A stretch of DNA of 64,000 nucleotides from Nectonema munidae (lineage: Eukaryota; Nematomorpha; Nectonematoida; Nectonematidae): NCBI GenBank assembly GCA_030549495.1, contig JAUIRK010000570.1, positions 1,465,501 to 1,529,500 on the forward strand. The letters are read 5' to 3'. The notes beneath the pieces are model-generated. The model did no database searches and had not been told where the DNA came from. It worked only from the letters and a program-made list of their open reading frames with translations. Below, in pieces: positions 32,511 to 45,109 of this stretch; position 1 is the first letter of the stretch, and each line of letters opens with the position of its first letter. The position numbers and the translations under genes were made by a program.

Positions 32511-32955
32511 ACTGCCTATGCGTCTTTAAAAAAACTCATGGGCTATATATTTAACAGAGAGAAAATTATGCAGTCTTAAAAAGATCGTAAAATGCGTATA
32601 AAACATTGCAAATGGGTTTTCTTCAACGGTAAACGCTTGGCTCCATTGATATACGCGTTGAATCGAAAACAAAATCAGCCTTGACTATAGCTTTCTAAAT
32701 GTTAGGAGTGTTTCATTAATGACTCCTTGAGGACGAGAATTTTAGAACTAATCGTTTGCTTTCTTTTTCAATAGAATTATATATATATAAAGCAGACGAT
32801 TTTCACTTTCTTCGTATGCCGGTGTCACACTCGTCCTCAAAAGGTTGAATGAATACTGAATTCTCTAAGCTTTATTTTCCTAAATTGAAAGTAAATTTTT
32901 TAAATCAAGAAGAATCGAAATCGTAAGCGGCATCGTAATCCGAATCGTACAAAAT
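32511..32955 (+). repeat. dispersed repeat, copy 2, interrupted by MITE
   Basis: Collinear with 20231-20590 (see copy 1). The extra length comes mainly from the MITE at 32716-32850. Confidence 0.55.
32716..32850. mobile_element. MITE of the GAGGACGAG type inside the dispersed repeat
   Basis: The left end is TTAA followed by TGACTCCTTGAGGACGAG; the right end CTCGTCCTCAAAAGG is inverted to it and followed by worn TTGAA. Internal GCAGACGATTTTCACTTTC resembles the core of the CCCATT subfamily. Confidence 0.6.
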
Positions 32956-33298
32956 TTTGCTATAGTTCGCTTCACTTACTTGAACATTGCCTTTCTTTAC
33001 TTGGAACAAATGTCGTGATAGAAAGTACCTTTTCTCTTATAAACAATCGTAGAGCAAAAGAAAAATTAAAACTAAACTCAAAACAAAGATCATTGTTTGC
33101 TATCTTTTGCGATGTCTTGATTGGAGAAATAAAAAAAAAGACATTTTTTGAAAAAATTCCTGTATTGAATTGCCACACCCTATAGTCATTATGGCGTGCT
33201 TATTTTTTGGACAAATAAAGAAATCTGGAAGTCTAATTATTTTCTAATTTTCATTACAAATGCAATTTTTTCTCGATTTTATATTCAAAAAATGGACA

Positions 33299-33642
33299 CC
33301 CTAAATCAGGAGTGGTATAATTTTGATCCATGGGGCCCATTCAAGTCTACCAAAGGTTAAGCGGGCCGCAATAAAATATGGTTTCGTTAAAATTTTACAA
33401 AGATATTAGTAAATTGCAAATACCTATGTTGTCTCATTCAATCTTTTTAGTCAAAATTTATATAATATTTTCCAAGTATGCGCTTTTTTATTTGTTTTAA
33501 AACGTGGTAAAATGATCATGTCTTTGAGCGTATGCTTTGAAAAGAAGAAAAATTTAAATAAATTTTTTTTTAATTTTAAGATGAGTGAAGGGCTATATCA
33601 AAAGAATTCAAGAGCCGAATGTGGCCGACCCCTGACCTAAAC
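33299..33642. mobile_element. Buster-type hAT MITE (328 bp)
   Basis: The element spans 33307-33634: left end CAGGAGTGGTATAATTTTG, inverted right end CAGGGGTCGGCCACATTCGG. The 8-bp flanks CCCTAAAT and ACCTAAAC match at 6 of 8 with central TA. Non-coding. A truncated relative of its right end lies at about 41019-41060. Confidence 0.7.
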
Positions 33643-33644
33643 TA

Positions 33645-35880
33645 TTAACACATTCATTCAATCTTATTAGACAAAATTGAAGTAGGGATAATTATTCCTG
33701 AAAAAAACAACGTTTCAAGCTTTTTCGACTTAAATTCACACAACAAAATAACTGAACAAATTATTTGAAAAAAGATGAACCGAGTATGAAATTTTATAAA
33801 GTTGCTTTCTTCAATCCTGGTCCCCAAACCTTTCTAGCGCTTTTCGCAAATTTAGTTTTTATTAAATCAATCATCTCTTCCTGAGCATTGCAATCAGAAT
33901 AAGATGTAGTTTATTTCATATTTAAGTTCAAACTTATTATACCTTAACCTTTTCCTCATTTCGCTAATATAATTTGAAGCTTCTATATGTCTTTTACAGT
34001 TTAAAATGAGTCCCTAAAATTTAATTGAAATTATTTATGAAACAAAAATGCTACCGAATGATAAAAACCAAGCTTAATGAAGTTAGTTGTGATATCCTAG
34101 CTGTCATATGTTTTGATTCTGGCCACAACATTTGGTCTCACGAAACTGGGAATGGAATATTCGGTATCAGAAAACAGTTAGTTAGTTAATTTGTTTGTTT
34201 ATAAGTTACTTACACCTTTTTTTATAAGCAACTGAGTTGATAAGGGTTCAGGCATCAAATCAGGTCAAAAATTAAGGAGCTTGATCAGCAACCCCAGGCC
34301 TTTATATGGATCTATTGCGAAATTTTTGTAAATGTAAACATCGCCTTCATTTCTCCCTTTCCCAAGAAATAAGTCTCATTTTGAGTTAATTTAGTTATTT
34401 TTAATATAATTCAATAAAACTAAAATTTTATAATTAAATAAAATTATTAAGTAATAAAAAAATAAGGCTAAGCAAGTAATATTTTCCTAAAATTGCCCTC
34501 CACTCAGGCCCGTAGCAAGTAGGGGCGAGAGGGGCAGTTCACCGCCTAAAATTTTCAGATTAATAATAATTCTTGCAAAATTTCGAAAATATTCTTATAA
34601 CACATGAAATGTCTCTTCTACAAATGACTAAGTTAGAGAGCATCGGATAGAGAGACCTAGGCACTCTGATCGAAATCTTTGTTAGATTTATTCCTTCCTA
34701 AAAATTTTCTGGTTACGAGCTTGCCTCCACCATTAAGAGTTTCCTTGAGCTATATAGTGAAGTGAGGGACCCCGTTTTCCGAGAACGAATTTTCTGAGAA
34801 GGAGTTTTCTTTTTTTTTCTACGAAAATTCTTAACTATTTTTCTATACTTAATCTAAATAGTTTGTCTCAATTAATCTGAAGTAAGCAATTATATATTTT
34901 ATTTATCTTTCTGAAGTTCCTTTAGAGGAATTTCAGACTTTAGTATTCAATGTGAAATTGAAACCGAGTATTGCAAAAAGCTGTTTTATGAGACCAAGCT
35001 TTCTTAGCACCGTTTTGATTGACTAAAATGTATAATGCAAAACGTTTTGGTGAAAGGAAGATATTAGATTTAAAAAATTCTATTTTACACAAAGCTCATT
35101 TCCCCTTAAAAATTGATAAATTATACTCAGTCCACTTTGGGAACAACTGTTTGAACTGCTTTCAGAGAGGAGAGATGACGTCTATATCGATCTAGTTTTT
35201 GCAATTTTTGCAGAGATGTATTTTATAAATAGACTAAATATAATACTACGCAAAATTAAATTTGACCACTATTGGAAAACATTATGGAGGTAAGATGGGA
35301 AAATAAATGACTAACAAAAGAGAACAAGGAATGGACTTAAGCGACTTTATAAAATAACTTCGAGACAAAAAAACTCGGTATGAAGATTTGCTCGAGAAAC
35401 AATGAGATACCAGAGGAAGGGAGAAAAAGTGAGAAGATGCACATGCAATTTGGATGAGAGTGGCAATGAGACAAAATGTTTACAAAAAATGTCATCATTG
35501 TGAGAGCTATTCATTTTAAAAATAGTGCTATAATGGTTTTATAGATAATACAAAGAAAGCTTTTTGTCGCATTAGAAACTAAAGGAGCTCACGACGAAAT
35601 AATTAAAAATTCTTCTGTGATAAAGAAAAATATCAACATGAAACTACTTTTGGGTAATAATAATAATAATAACAATTAGCCGTTGGCGCAAAGCTATATT
35701 CTAAAGAAAATGACAAAAAATGTAGTACTATATATGCCTATTAATGTCTAATAGCTCACAAATAACAATATATTTCAAGGATAAAAGAGGTCTAAGTAAA
35801 GAATATTTTAAAAGGTCCTAAATATAAACACGGCAAATATTGTATCTAATCTTATACTACACAATCTAACAACTGTACAA
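33645..35880. other. AT-rich stretch, no gene seen
   Basis: No coding sequence recognised. At 34508-34550 a GC-rich end (CAGGCCCGTAGCAAGTAGG) resembles transposon termini also seen near 14626 and 44161, but no partner end was found. Confidence 0.35.
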
Positions 35881-35884
35881 TAAA

Positions 35885-36032
35885 GGGGCGTGAGTAAGGT
35901 TGGTTAGATACTTGGTTTCGATAACTCAAGGTCTTGGGTTCGATCCCTCATCACGCCTCCTTTCCTCATAGTTTGATAAAAGCGGCATAATGTGCCTTCT
36001 CGATGAAAACACTCCACGGTACCTTTACTTTT
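35885..36032 (+). mobile_element. tRNA-derived SINE, best-preserved head
   Basis: The head folds like a tRNA: acceptor arms GGCGTGA and TCACGCC are perfectly complementary, box A lies around TAAGGTTGGTTAGAT and box B is GGGTTCGATCCC. The body contains GCGGCATAATGTGCCTTC and ends ACGGTACCTTTACTTTTA. Same family as 8903, 19735 (minus) and 53853 (minus). It is not a functional tRNA gene because the anticodon arm is irregular and the body is retroposon-like. Confidence 0.75.
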
Positions 36033-36214
36033 ACATGCCTAAAATATTTACCTAACTAGGTTAACTATTCCAGGTGTATTTTCTATCGCAAGCATATTCA
36101 ATGTCTTTGTTATAACTTTTTCCAGCTAATATTTATTGCAGATGAACAAGCTAAGGTTTGAACGTTTTTTTTATCATTTAAAATATTTATATTTTTTGAC
36201 ATATGAGCAAATCT

Positions 36215-37640
36215 TCTTCATCTTCTTATTCTTTGCCTACACCTTCTCCCTAAGTTGGGAAGATGCCATACTTTTTGTCTCCATTTGCATCTGTATTCGG
36301 CGTCTTCTTCTCTGAGTTGTGGTTCGTTGAGTCTCTTTGTCAAACCATCCCTTTTCTCATAAGTGGGCGTCTTTTACTTCTTTTTCCTTCACTTGGTCTC
36401 GCCACACTTTTTGAACATCATTCTCACTTTTTCTTAAAACATGCCCATACTATCGAAGTTTACTTCCCTCAATTACTGATAGCACACTTCCCCTAATTAC
36501 CTTCTTTTTCTTACTTCTTCATTTTTAGCTTTGTCTTTCTCAGTCCAAGTATCAATCTCAGCATTTTCATTTCTGCTGTCGCCAGCTTTCTTTCATTTCT
36601 CTTTCTTAAGGTCCAGCATTCAATGCCATATGTGATAGTTGGTCACAATATTTTGGTAAAAACCTTTGCTTTTAACTTAATTGGCATGCTTCTATCTTTT
36701 AGCACAGGCTTAACCTATTTCCATTTTCCCGAGCAGCGCTGACCCTTCCTTGCATGTCTTTTTTACAACCTCATTTAGTGCCAATTACTCAGCCAAGGTA
36801 TTTGAATGCGTTCACTTGATTTAATTTATTTCCAGGTGCATCCTAGATGTTCAGCATTTCTTTTTCTTGTTTGCTACATCCCATAACTTCTGTTTTCGTT
36901 GTAATTATATTCATTCGAAATTTTTCGAGACTTTTTTGCCACAACACTAATTTTTGCTGTAATTCATCCCTGCTTAAGATTATGATCGCTAAATCATCTG
37001 TGAATAATAACTCCCAGAGATTTTCTGCTCTTAAGTGCTACGACAAGGCATCGATGACGATTGTAGGTGAGCCTTGATGTAGACCCCTTTTAATTTCAAA
37101 CTCTCATGAGATTCTTTCAATTGTTCTTACTGTTGTTTTTGACTCATTATATGTCTCCATCATAATTCTTACTAATTTTTCAGTTACACCCTTTTTTCTC
37201 ATGCGCCAGTACACAACTTCTCTAGGCACGCGATCATAAGTTTTTTCCAAGTCAATGTATCAGTTATCGAACAATAAAAATAGCATCTACTGTATCTTAC
37301 CTGGCATAAGGCCAAACTGTTTTGCGTCAACTTTGGTTACCGCTCTTATATGCAGTATTGTTTCTAAGAGTTTCAAACCATTTAGCAGTAGTTTGAGACA
37401 TCTCTAATTTGCGTATACTTTTAAATCGCCTTTCTTTTTTAAAACTGGTACAATTGAACTTTTTTTCCATTTAGTGCAATTTTTCGTCTCTCCAATTGCT
37501 CTTGATAAATAAGTCATTCGCTTTAAAGCTGCGTTACCTCCAGCTTTGAGAATTTTAATACTTAATTCGCTGTATCTTGCAGCTCTGTTGTTCTTCATTT
37601 TACGCATGGCTTCTTTCTTATGAGCTTATCTTAACCAAAC
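36215..37640 (-). pseudogene. RTE-like LINE, 5'-truncated reverse transcriptase
   Basis: Read on the minus strand from 37640: MRKMKNNRAARYSELSIKIL and WKKSSIVPVLKKKGDLK (RT start, 37607-37404); KAYDRVPREVVYWRMRKKGV (about 37250) with IMMETYN; GLHQGSP; LLFTDDLAII, where the canonical YADDL/FADDL polymerase motif has become FTDDL; KFRMNIITTKTEVM; FKYLG; CWTLRKRNERKLATAEMKML (about 36590); then a degraded C-terminus and an AAGAAGATGAAGAAGA tail near 36215-36240. The endonuclease domain is absent through 5' truncation. Many frame changes; inactive. Same clade as the fragments at 2388 and 7108. Confidence 0.85.
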
Positions 37641-37644
37641 AAAT

Positions 37645-40600
37645 AAATTACCAACTAACTAAGAATCAAGTAAAAAGATGGAATCTTTGATTAATTTGTA
37701 CAACTATACGCATGTATTTTTTCACTTTTTGGAGTGGTATTAGAAGATTGAACGTGAGGCCATTCCTCTGGTTAATACCGCTTCTGAAGTCACTTCTGCT
37801 AGATACGCTCCTGAGTTCATTTATTTGAAGTTGCTCTATATTCAACTTAATTTGTGATAAGATAAAGGCAAATCTCCATAATATAAAAATTAAAGAACAA
37901 AAGGGTATATAATTACCTTATTTTTTCCATATGAAGGAATTTTTTTCAAAAGTTTCACAAAAAAAAATTGTCATTTCTTATACTAACTTTACTGAACTAT
38001 TTATTCGATTAAAAATGGTAAAAATGTCTGAGTTGTAAGGATTTTAAGTACAGTTAACGTTACTAGTATTTTTTAGTTATCTTAACTTGTTTTTATCATT
38101 CAAGTTTATTTAAAAATACACACATTTTTATAATTCATTTAGAAAAAGTCAAAACTATAATTAATAAGTCGACTCAACTTTTTACTAATTTTCCTGGTAA
38201 GTTGTCATTTCAAACAACTAAACTTTACTAAGGTGGATTTTTGGAGAGAAGTCTTTACAAATTTTTTACTGATTTACTTAGTTAGTTACACGTAAGCGTT
38301 GGGAAACCTTGCTAATTCGTTAGTGAAAATATGGACAAGATCGTCTACTAATTTAGATAGTAAGAGAAACTAATATTTTTCTCCTTGTGAAATCGAAGCA
38401 CTACAAGATACATTTATACTAACAAATCGTACATTATACTTAGTAGATATATTTTACACATATTATATTGAAACATCTATAAGCCACACAAATTTTATTG
38501 ATTATTATTAAAATAAATCCTATCTTATGCATACAAATAATAGTAATCATTTTGATCTAAGATCTATGAAAAAATTAAATGATCTACCTCTTATCACTTG
38601 AGGTGCAATAAAAGAAGAGAATGTGAACAGAAATGAATAATTGTGAGCCGAATCAGGACATTGGAGTGATTAAAATACGTGTTTATAGAAAGGAATCAAT
38701 TTTTGAAAGAAAGAAACTCAATATATCGTAATATAGCATGGGCAGCAAAAAACAGCAAAGTAGAAAATTTCACAAACGCTAATACGAACTATTCTACGAC
38801 AGCCTGAGAAACAATTGATCCTTTGTGACTAAAAATGTAATCGCGGATTATGAAGGACGGATTTTAAAAACAAACACTAAAACTCTAGAGAGCCTAAAAA
38901 AGGTTTTCTCTTTCAACTGGCTTCGACTTGATCTAAATATAGTTTTCTTGATACGAGAACAAATCTAATACAAATAAAACAATAAATGGTGTATCTGATT
39001 TTGGGTATGCCGTTATGTGATCAAATATCCATTTTCTAACGTATATTGAAACAATGTAATGTAAGATTTGAAGCATACACATATTAAAATGAGACAAGAA
39101 AGAGAATTTTTGATAAAATTTTGATAATAAAATTGGATACAATTTTTTTACTTTCTTTTATTACAATATGTGGTTACGTAGCAACTCACCACAAATAAGT
39201 AGAGGTAAAACTCAAAATCGTAAACAAAAAATTTCGAAAATTTTCAGAAAAATTTGGTATTCAAATTCAAAAAGTAGAAAAAAACATCGATTAACCGTTT
39301 TTGAATCCTTTGGAGAAAAATATTTTTAATATCACTATATTAGCGTTAACTATATGCAGACTGCAGAGTAAAGGTTATATGGTGTTCGCTATAGAATACT
39401 TACATGAAAATATTTAATCATCATTTAGCGGAGGAGTAATGGAAATATCAAAGTGAATTATAGTGGAGAAGCTCGTATAACTTAAATTTTCTTCTGTACA
39501 ATTGTACAATTTAGATTTGCCGCGCCTGGATTTGTATCTCTAAATCAATACCAAGTAATGTCAAATTGAACTGCGACTAGTAGGCTGCGTTCAGATGCGG
39601 TTCAGTTAGTTGAATAATGGCAATTCCTATTTAACAGTAACCGGATAATAAGGAATTATGTGTAGACTCTCCGATAAATAAGACCACAACTTTTTAAATA
39701 TATAATATAGATACAGTAGAACAGAAAATATCCAAACAGTAAGGGAGACGAGGTGATATTTGTTCCGATGAGCTAAAGTTCAGGCATGTAATTTAACGGT
39801 CTAGGATTCTAATAGTAAAAATTTCTCGATTAAGTTATACATTTTTTATATGTTATATTAAAATAATTCCTAAAATGTCTTCATAGATCAAAACATTGTT
39901 ATGATAAAGGCATTATAATTGTTATTACGGGCAAAAAAACATCTTCCCATTGGAATGAGGTTAGAGGAGGCGGTCATCACAAGGATGGGAGCCAATGATC
40001 TCTGCCATATGAATATATGCGAAAATGAAAAAGGCTTTCTATATGCATGAAATTCAAGATTTTAAAAGGAAGGCAACGTTTCATTAGTGCGGTTTGAGGA
40101 CATGTTTCCTATAAGCAGAAAAATGTATGTTATGAATTTGGTAATCTGATTGTGTTGAACAGTGCACAAGCAAATGCATATATGATATCTTTAACAGAAG
40201 AACATAATGAAAGTTAGCAAGAGATTTTGATTCAAAACCATGTAACTGCATGCTATCATATATATAACAAGGCAATTGAAGCAGAATAATGCTTTCCTCA
40301 ATGATACCTAAAAACAAAGATTTTCTTGTATATACTTATTAAGTAAAAAAGTGCTGCTGGCTTAAATGATTAACAAAGTCCTACTTTGCAGAAATGTGCG
40401 TAATCGTAATATGGAAGAAGAAATGTGATTTGAATTTATGAAGTATGCATAATCCCCTTACGACATCAGGACTTGTGGAAATTAAAGGCATTGGATGGCA
40501 TGTGTGCTGCACTACTTTCATGGTTCATTCACTACACAATATTACTCCTTCTTTATTTCTATGTTTCCATGCTTCCGAGAGAAAATCGACACCAGAGATC

Positions 40601-41015
40601 TACAATATACGTTATCTCTCATATTAAACGGTCTATGCGAACCGAACCCAAATAAAATTTAGATTTTCAACCCTTGTCCAACCCATTAATTAGGCTTTTC
40701 AGTTACCCTAATTCTACTAATTTTACACCTCTCGGGTTCATCAAAAGCAATTTCTTTCATCACCACTATGAATTTATTGTATATCAGTAAACTACGAATT
40801 TCAAGCTGACATTTGTGCTTTTTCTAATTCCATTATCATTCTCCAAAAATACATGATGTAGCAAATTTTACTTCCAACCTAATAAATCGAAACGGAACTA
40901 AAAATATTAACATTTTTGAACGCGTGTCTGACTCGTTAATTAGAAGTAACCGACCCTAAATTTGCAGATCTCTCGACACATCAACTCTGAGTGATAGCGA
41001 TTTTTTGATAAATAA
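37645..41015. other. long AT-rich stretch, no gene seen
   Basis: About 3.4 kb without recognisable coding sequence or bounded repeats. This may be intronic or intergenic host DNA. Confidence 0.35.
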
Positions 41016-41018
41016 GAG

Positions 41019-41060
41019 AGGTCGGCAAATATGGCTCTTGCTTCCGTTAAATCAGGCTTT
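41019..41060 (+). repeat. hAT-MITE end fragment
   Basis: GAGGTCGGCAAATATGGCTC resembles the terminus CAGGGGTCGGCCACATTCGGCTC of the MITE at 33307-33634 read inward. No partner end was found. Confidence 0.35.
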
Positions 41061-42514
41061 CTTTATAATCTCTTTTTTAAGTTTAATTTTTTTTTATTTT
41101 TAGTAAAATTAAAACGTAATTGAAACTTTGTTCAAACATTTTCAAAAAATGACATAATAATGCACGGAAGACCATTGTTTCAATTAATTATTATTAAAGT
41201 TATTTTGTCCTTGTTATTTAAAACTCTAAAAATTTTATATATCATTTCTTTCTAATTTTATCATGTTTAATAGATGCCTTAAATTCCACATTTTTGTTAA
41301 AAACTCAATATTATCTGACTCTTTACAATATGATAATTTGGATTACGGCGCTTATTGAATTGACTGATCCATAATGATAATAATCAATCCCACTTCTTCA
41401 CGCATTAGTTATTCAGGTTTATCAGACACGAATTAAAAGTAACTTCATCGCTTATACTTAAGCTTAGTAATATCTGTCTGTGTGTTTAAGGCTTGATGAT
41501 GTCAAAAGTGCATCATGCTAACGAAATTTTTAAAATTGCATCTAAAAATAATAACTTCAAATAATGAGATATTTGAGGTTCTAATAAGACGAAATATCAC
41601 AAGTGTAAACACTTGAGATGACTCCAATGGAAGTCTAATCTATTTTTAAATGTATTTAATGTTGGTGCATCCACAATATTTTGAGGTTTGATTGTTCCAA
41701 TCTTTAATTGAAAATTTAGTGAAATAAGATTTAGTTTAAATGAAGATTTAGTGAAATTTATAAAAGAAGAGATAATGAAATAATTTAAAGTGAGGAGAAA
41801 GATATTTATGAATGTATCTCAAAAAAGAGAGGAACACATTTAGATGCAAATTTTCTTTTAAAAAGTTTACTTTGAGCGTTGAAAGTTTCCAATAAGAAAG
41901 CCTATCTTAAAAAAGTCATTGTGCTGTATACGAGCCGAACATCAAAGTTAACAACGACAAAAACAAACTAACCGTTGTTTGTTATAAAATAGATGCAAAA
42001 GTTATTTTACTTTAAAAAAATAAACATCATATTTTTTATGTATTAGAAGTTAGACAAATGTAAAGAAATTTGATTTTCAGACTTTATCTCAGGGGTTATA
42101 TAAAATGCGTGTGTACCATCGAAGATATACCAATTTGACTTTGCTAAGATAACCAAAAGTAGAAACAAACTTCACGCATTTAGATTAAAAACAAAATCTG
42201 TACACAGGCATTTCGTTAAATAATTTAATTAGCAAGTGTTTTTCTCAATATTTCAAGAGTAACACTCCATATCCTGTTGAAAAATAAATTTAATCATATC
42301 TGCTAATTACAAAGAATGACTTTCATCAAAAAACAACGACAAACTGAATACTTTTCAAAAGAACTGTAAATAACTTTAAATTATTTTAATAAATATTTTA
42401 ATATGAAAGAAGGCAAGATAGTTGTAACTCTTTATAATGAAATATTGAAGAGATAAATTATACTATGAAGAAAAATAATAATTGCAATATGATAATCAAG
42501 CATTCTCATTATAT

Positions 42515-43392
42515 CAGGGCGAGGAAAAATTGACCCAAAAAATTGACTTTATTGACTTTTTAAAGTTTCATTGAATTGAACAACTATGAACACTTTAGAG
42601 AAAGTATTGAAAATTATTTCAAAGAATCCATGACTTTGTAATACAACAACATATAATTAATGACATTTTCTGATTTAAAATTCCATCATTTTCTAGCAGT
42701 TTTTTCAGTTTAGAAAAAGATTTTTCTACTTCTAAAGTTAAAACTTAAGAATTTTGTAATTTGGGATAAGTACTGCGAGAGATTTGAGAGTTTTCCATAA
42801 ATGAAAATATTTTGCTGCTTGCAACCAATTTGTCAATTTGGTTACAATTGGAACTGAAGTGTTGCCGTTAGGTTTGAAAAGAGAACGTCTTTTTCTATTA
42901 CAAATTTTGAATGATTTAATGCCGGTAATCTACAATTTTGCAGGATAACTTAACTTTTAAGGTAAACTTGTATAAAAGATGTGAAAAACATGCAATGGTA
43001 AAAAAGTTTGGGAATAAAATTCCATAACTTCTGCAGCGGATATATCGTATGTAAGGGCGTTTGTCAACAAAAAATTTCTTCATGTTTAACCTGTCAGGCA
43101 AACTTTACAGTAAAACCTTTTATTAGATGAAAAAAAGCCCAACCATTGTGGAAGTGTTGATATAAAGAAAAAATTTTGTATGTATCGCTTATAACAATTT
43201 TATGCACCTTGAATCAAAAAGTGTTAAATATAAAATTGACTTTATTGACATAAACTCAAAAAATTGACTTTGATTGACTTAAAAATTTGAAATTAGTTCA
43301 AAAAATTTTAGACTAAACAAGTAAAGATCTTCTTCAAAGAGTTTTTGCTAAACGGAAATAAAAGTTGACTTTATTGACTTTTACTCGTCCTG
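42515..43392 (-). mobile_element. hAT-like element (878 bp), internally deleted
   Basis: Termini CAGGGCGAGGAAAAA and, inverted, CAGGACGAGTAAAA, both followed by TTGACTTTATTGACTTTT-type subterminal repeats. The AT-rich flanks (CATTATAT, CTTATTAT) give no clean 8-bp duplication. On the minus strand 43101-42750 retains transposase residue: LFPNFFTIACFSHLLYKFTL, SCKIVDYRH, then TKLTNWLQAAKYFHLW, the hAT segment before and at the TRWxxWLxAAxYY block. N- and C-terminal parts are absent. Confidence 0.6.
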
Positions 43393-43399
43393 CTTATTA

Positions 43400-44785
43400 T
43401 ATAAAATATACCATTGTGTGTTCGTTTGGGTTACGTTTAAGTGTGTTTTATTGCACACTATATTGGGCAAGGGGCAGGCAGGCAGGCTTCTGTGGGTGAC
43501 GAACATTCCCTTTTAAAAAGTTTGCAAAGAGGAGCGCTGAACGGGAAAGAAACATCAAAGGGGGGTATTTGTGGGTGACTAAAATCAAGCACTTAAAGAA
43601 AACTTGGGCCACTTCTATACTTCAGTAACTTTTATTTAAATGTGAGTAGAAAATTACTCGCTTTAATGCCTTTGCGAGTGGAAGCAAACGCGGGTAAAAT
43701 TGCCTATAATTTGTAAAATTTGCCCTGGGTTGGCAGAATAAAAAACTGCCCATACTCCCATCCGTTCTTCACGAGCCGAATTTTGTAAACCCGGACATGA
43801 GAAGGCACAACAAATCTGCTCACATTAACCCCGCTCAGAATTTTTTTAAATGGAGGGCGGTGGAGGGGGGGGGGTGTGGTGAACTCGTAGCAGACCAACT
43901 TGCCCATTCCCTCACCAATTCGCCCCAATAATGTTACAAAGTCGCCTCAAGTATTTTAATAACTCACTTCAAGTATTTTTACTAGTTTTAATTCATTTTA
44001 ATTAAAATAAGCGTGCTATATTTTATCTTATAACTTCTGTAACGGAACTTATCCTATATTATTCTATTATTATTATTAGCGTATAAACTTCTTACAATAA
44101 TACGCTTATATGCATTGGGCTTACAAACCAAGACTTATATAAAGTATGGCTAATACTAATCAGTGACGTACGTATCTTTAATGGCGCCATAGGCGGATGC
44201 TAATTTTTCAACCCTTCAAGATTTCAAACACTTCAAAAACCCTAAACTTAATAATGCTGAGATATGGAAAATTGAATTAAAAATTTATTGATGATATATC
44301 AATACAAATAAATTGTGCGCACGGTATCGGACAGCCACTCTCTCCCTCTCTTGATTTTTCTGGTTCTATTTTCTATATACGTATTACTTACTATACAGGA
44401 AACACTTTATTTTAAAAGTTTGATGTATTTTTACTTATAATATAGCATTTTTTAATTGTTTTAAATGTAAATTTCCATTTCTAATTTTGAGTAGGTTTAG
44501 TAAAGTTTTTGAATAAGTATGGCCATTTAAAAAATGTTATTAAATTTACATCAATTTTTAGATACAAAAAAAAATAAAATTTTGTGAGATGCACACACAA
44601 AAATACATGCTCATAAACAGATTGTAACATACTAATTTTTTCAAAATATAGGCTCATATGAGAAGTTGATATTGGGGGACATTATTATTCGTGTGTGAAG
44701 GACCCAATAATTCTTAAGGCAATTCCTGCGCTAAAGAGCAAGAAAAACAGTTATCATCTGCTGTTTTTGTTAATAAAAGTAGCAT
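43400..44785. other. stretch with a G-rich tract
   Basis: A GC-richer block at about 43440-43930 includes a G-run at 43852-43879 (GGAGGGCGG followed by about twelve G), another G-quadruplex candidate. I recognise no gene. CAGTGACGTACGTATC at 44161 may be a transposon end. Confidence 0.4.
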
Positions 44786-44787
44786 TC

Positions 44788-45109
44788 ATTTACATCAGAG
44801 ATCGGCAAGCTTTTATACCCATTGCCCTCTTCATAGAACATTTGTTTTCACTTCGACCTCCACCCCACATAAAAATGTTCCATAAAAACATTAATCAATG
44901 CCCAACAATTAAGAGAAAAAATACAAACCAAAAATTTTTCATATATTCTATACTATAACAATATGTTTTAAATGAAAAAGGAGATTTATTACTACTATAA
45001 ATTAAAAAAATAATAGCATAATTTGGTAAGTTTGTCTATCTTATCGACCCAGATGTGTTATCGGCCCCAGGTGCCGACATCAACCACTTTGCCGACCCCT
45101 GATTTACAT
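44788..45109. mobile_element. Buster-type hAT MITE (306 bp) with perfect TSD
   Basis: The element spans 44796-45101: left end CAGAGATCGGCAAGC, inverted right end CAGGGGTCGGCAAAG. It is flanked by identical 8-mers ATTTACAT (44788-44795, 45102-45109) with central TA. Non-coding; the small ORF inside is incidental. The intact duplication suggests a comparatively recent insertion. Confidence 0.85.

Noticed and set aside
35885-35958. tRNA-like head with perfect acceptor stem
   Set aside because: It is the head of a SINE with a conserved retroposon body; the anticodon arm is irregular, so not called as a tRNA gene.
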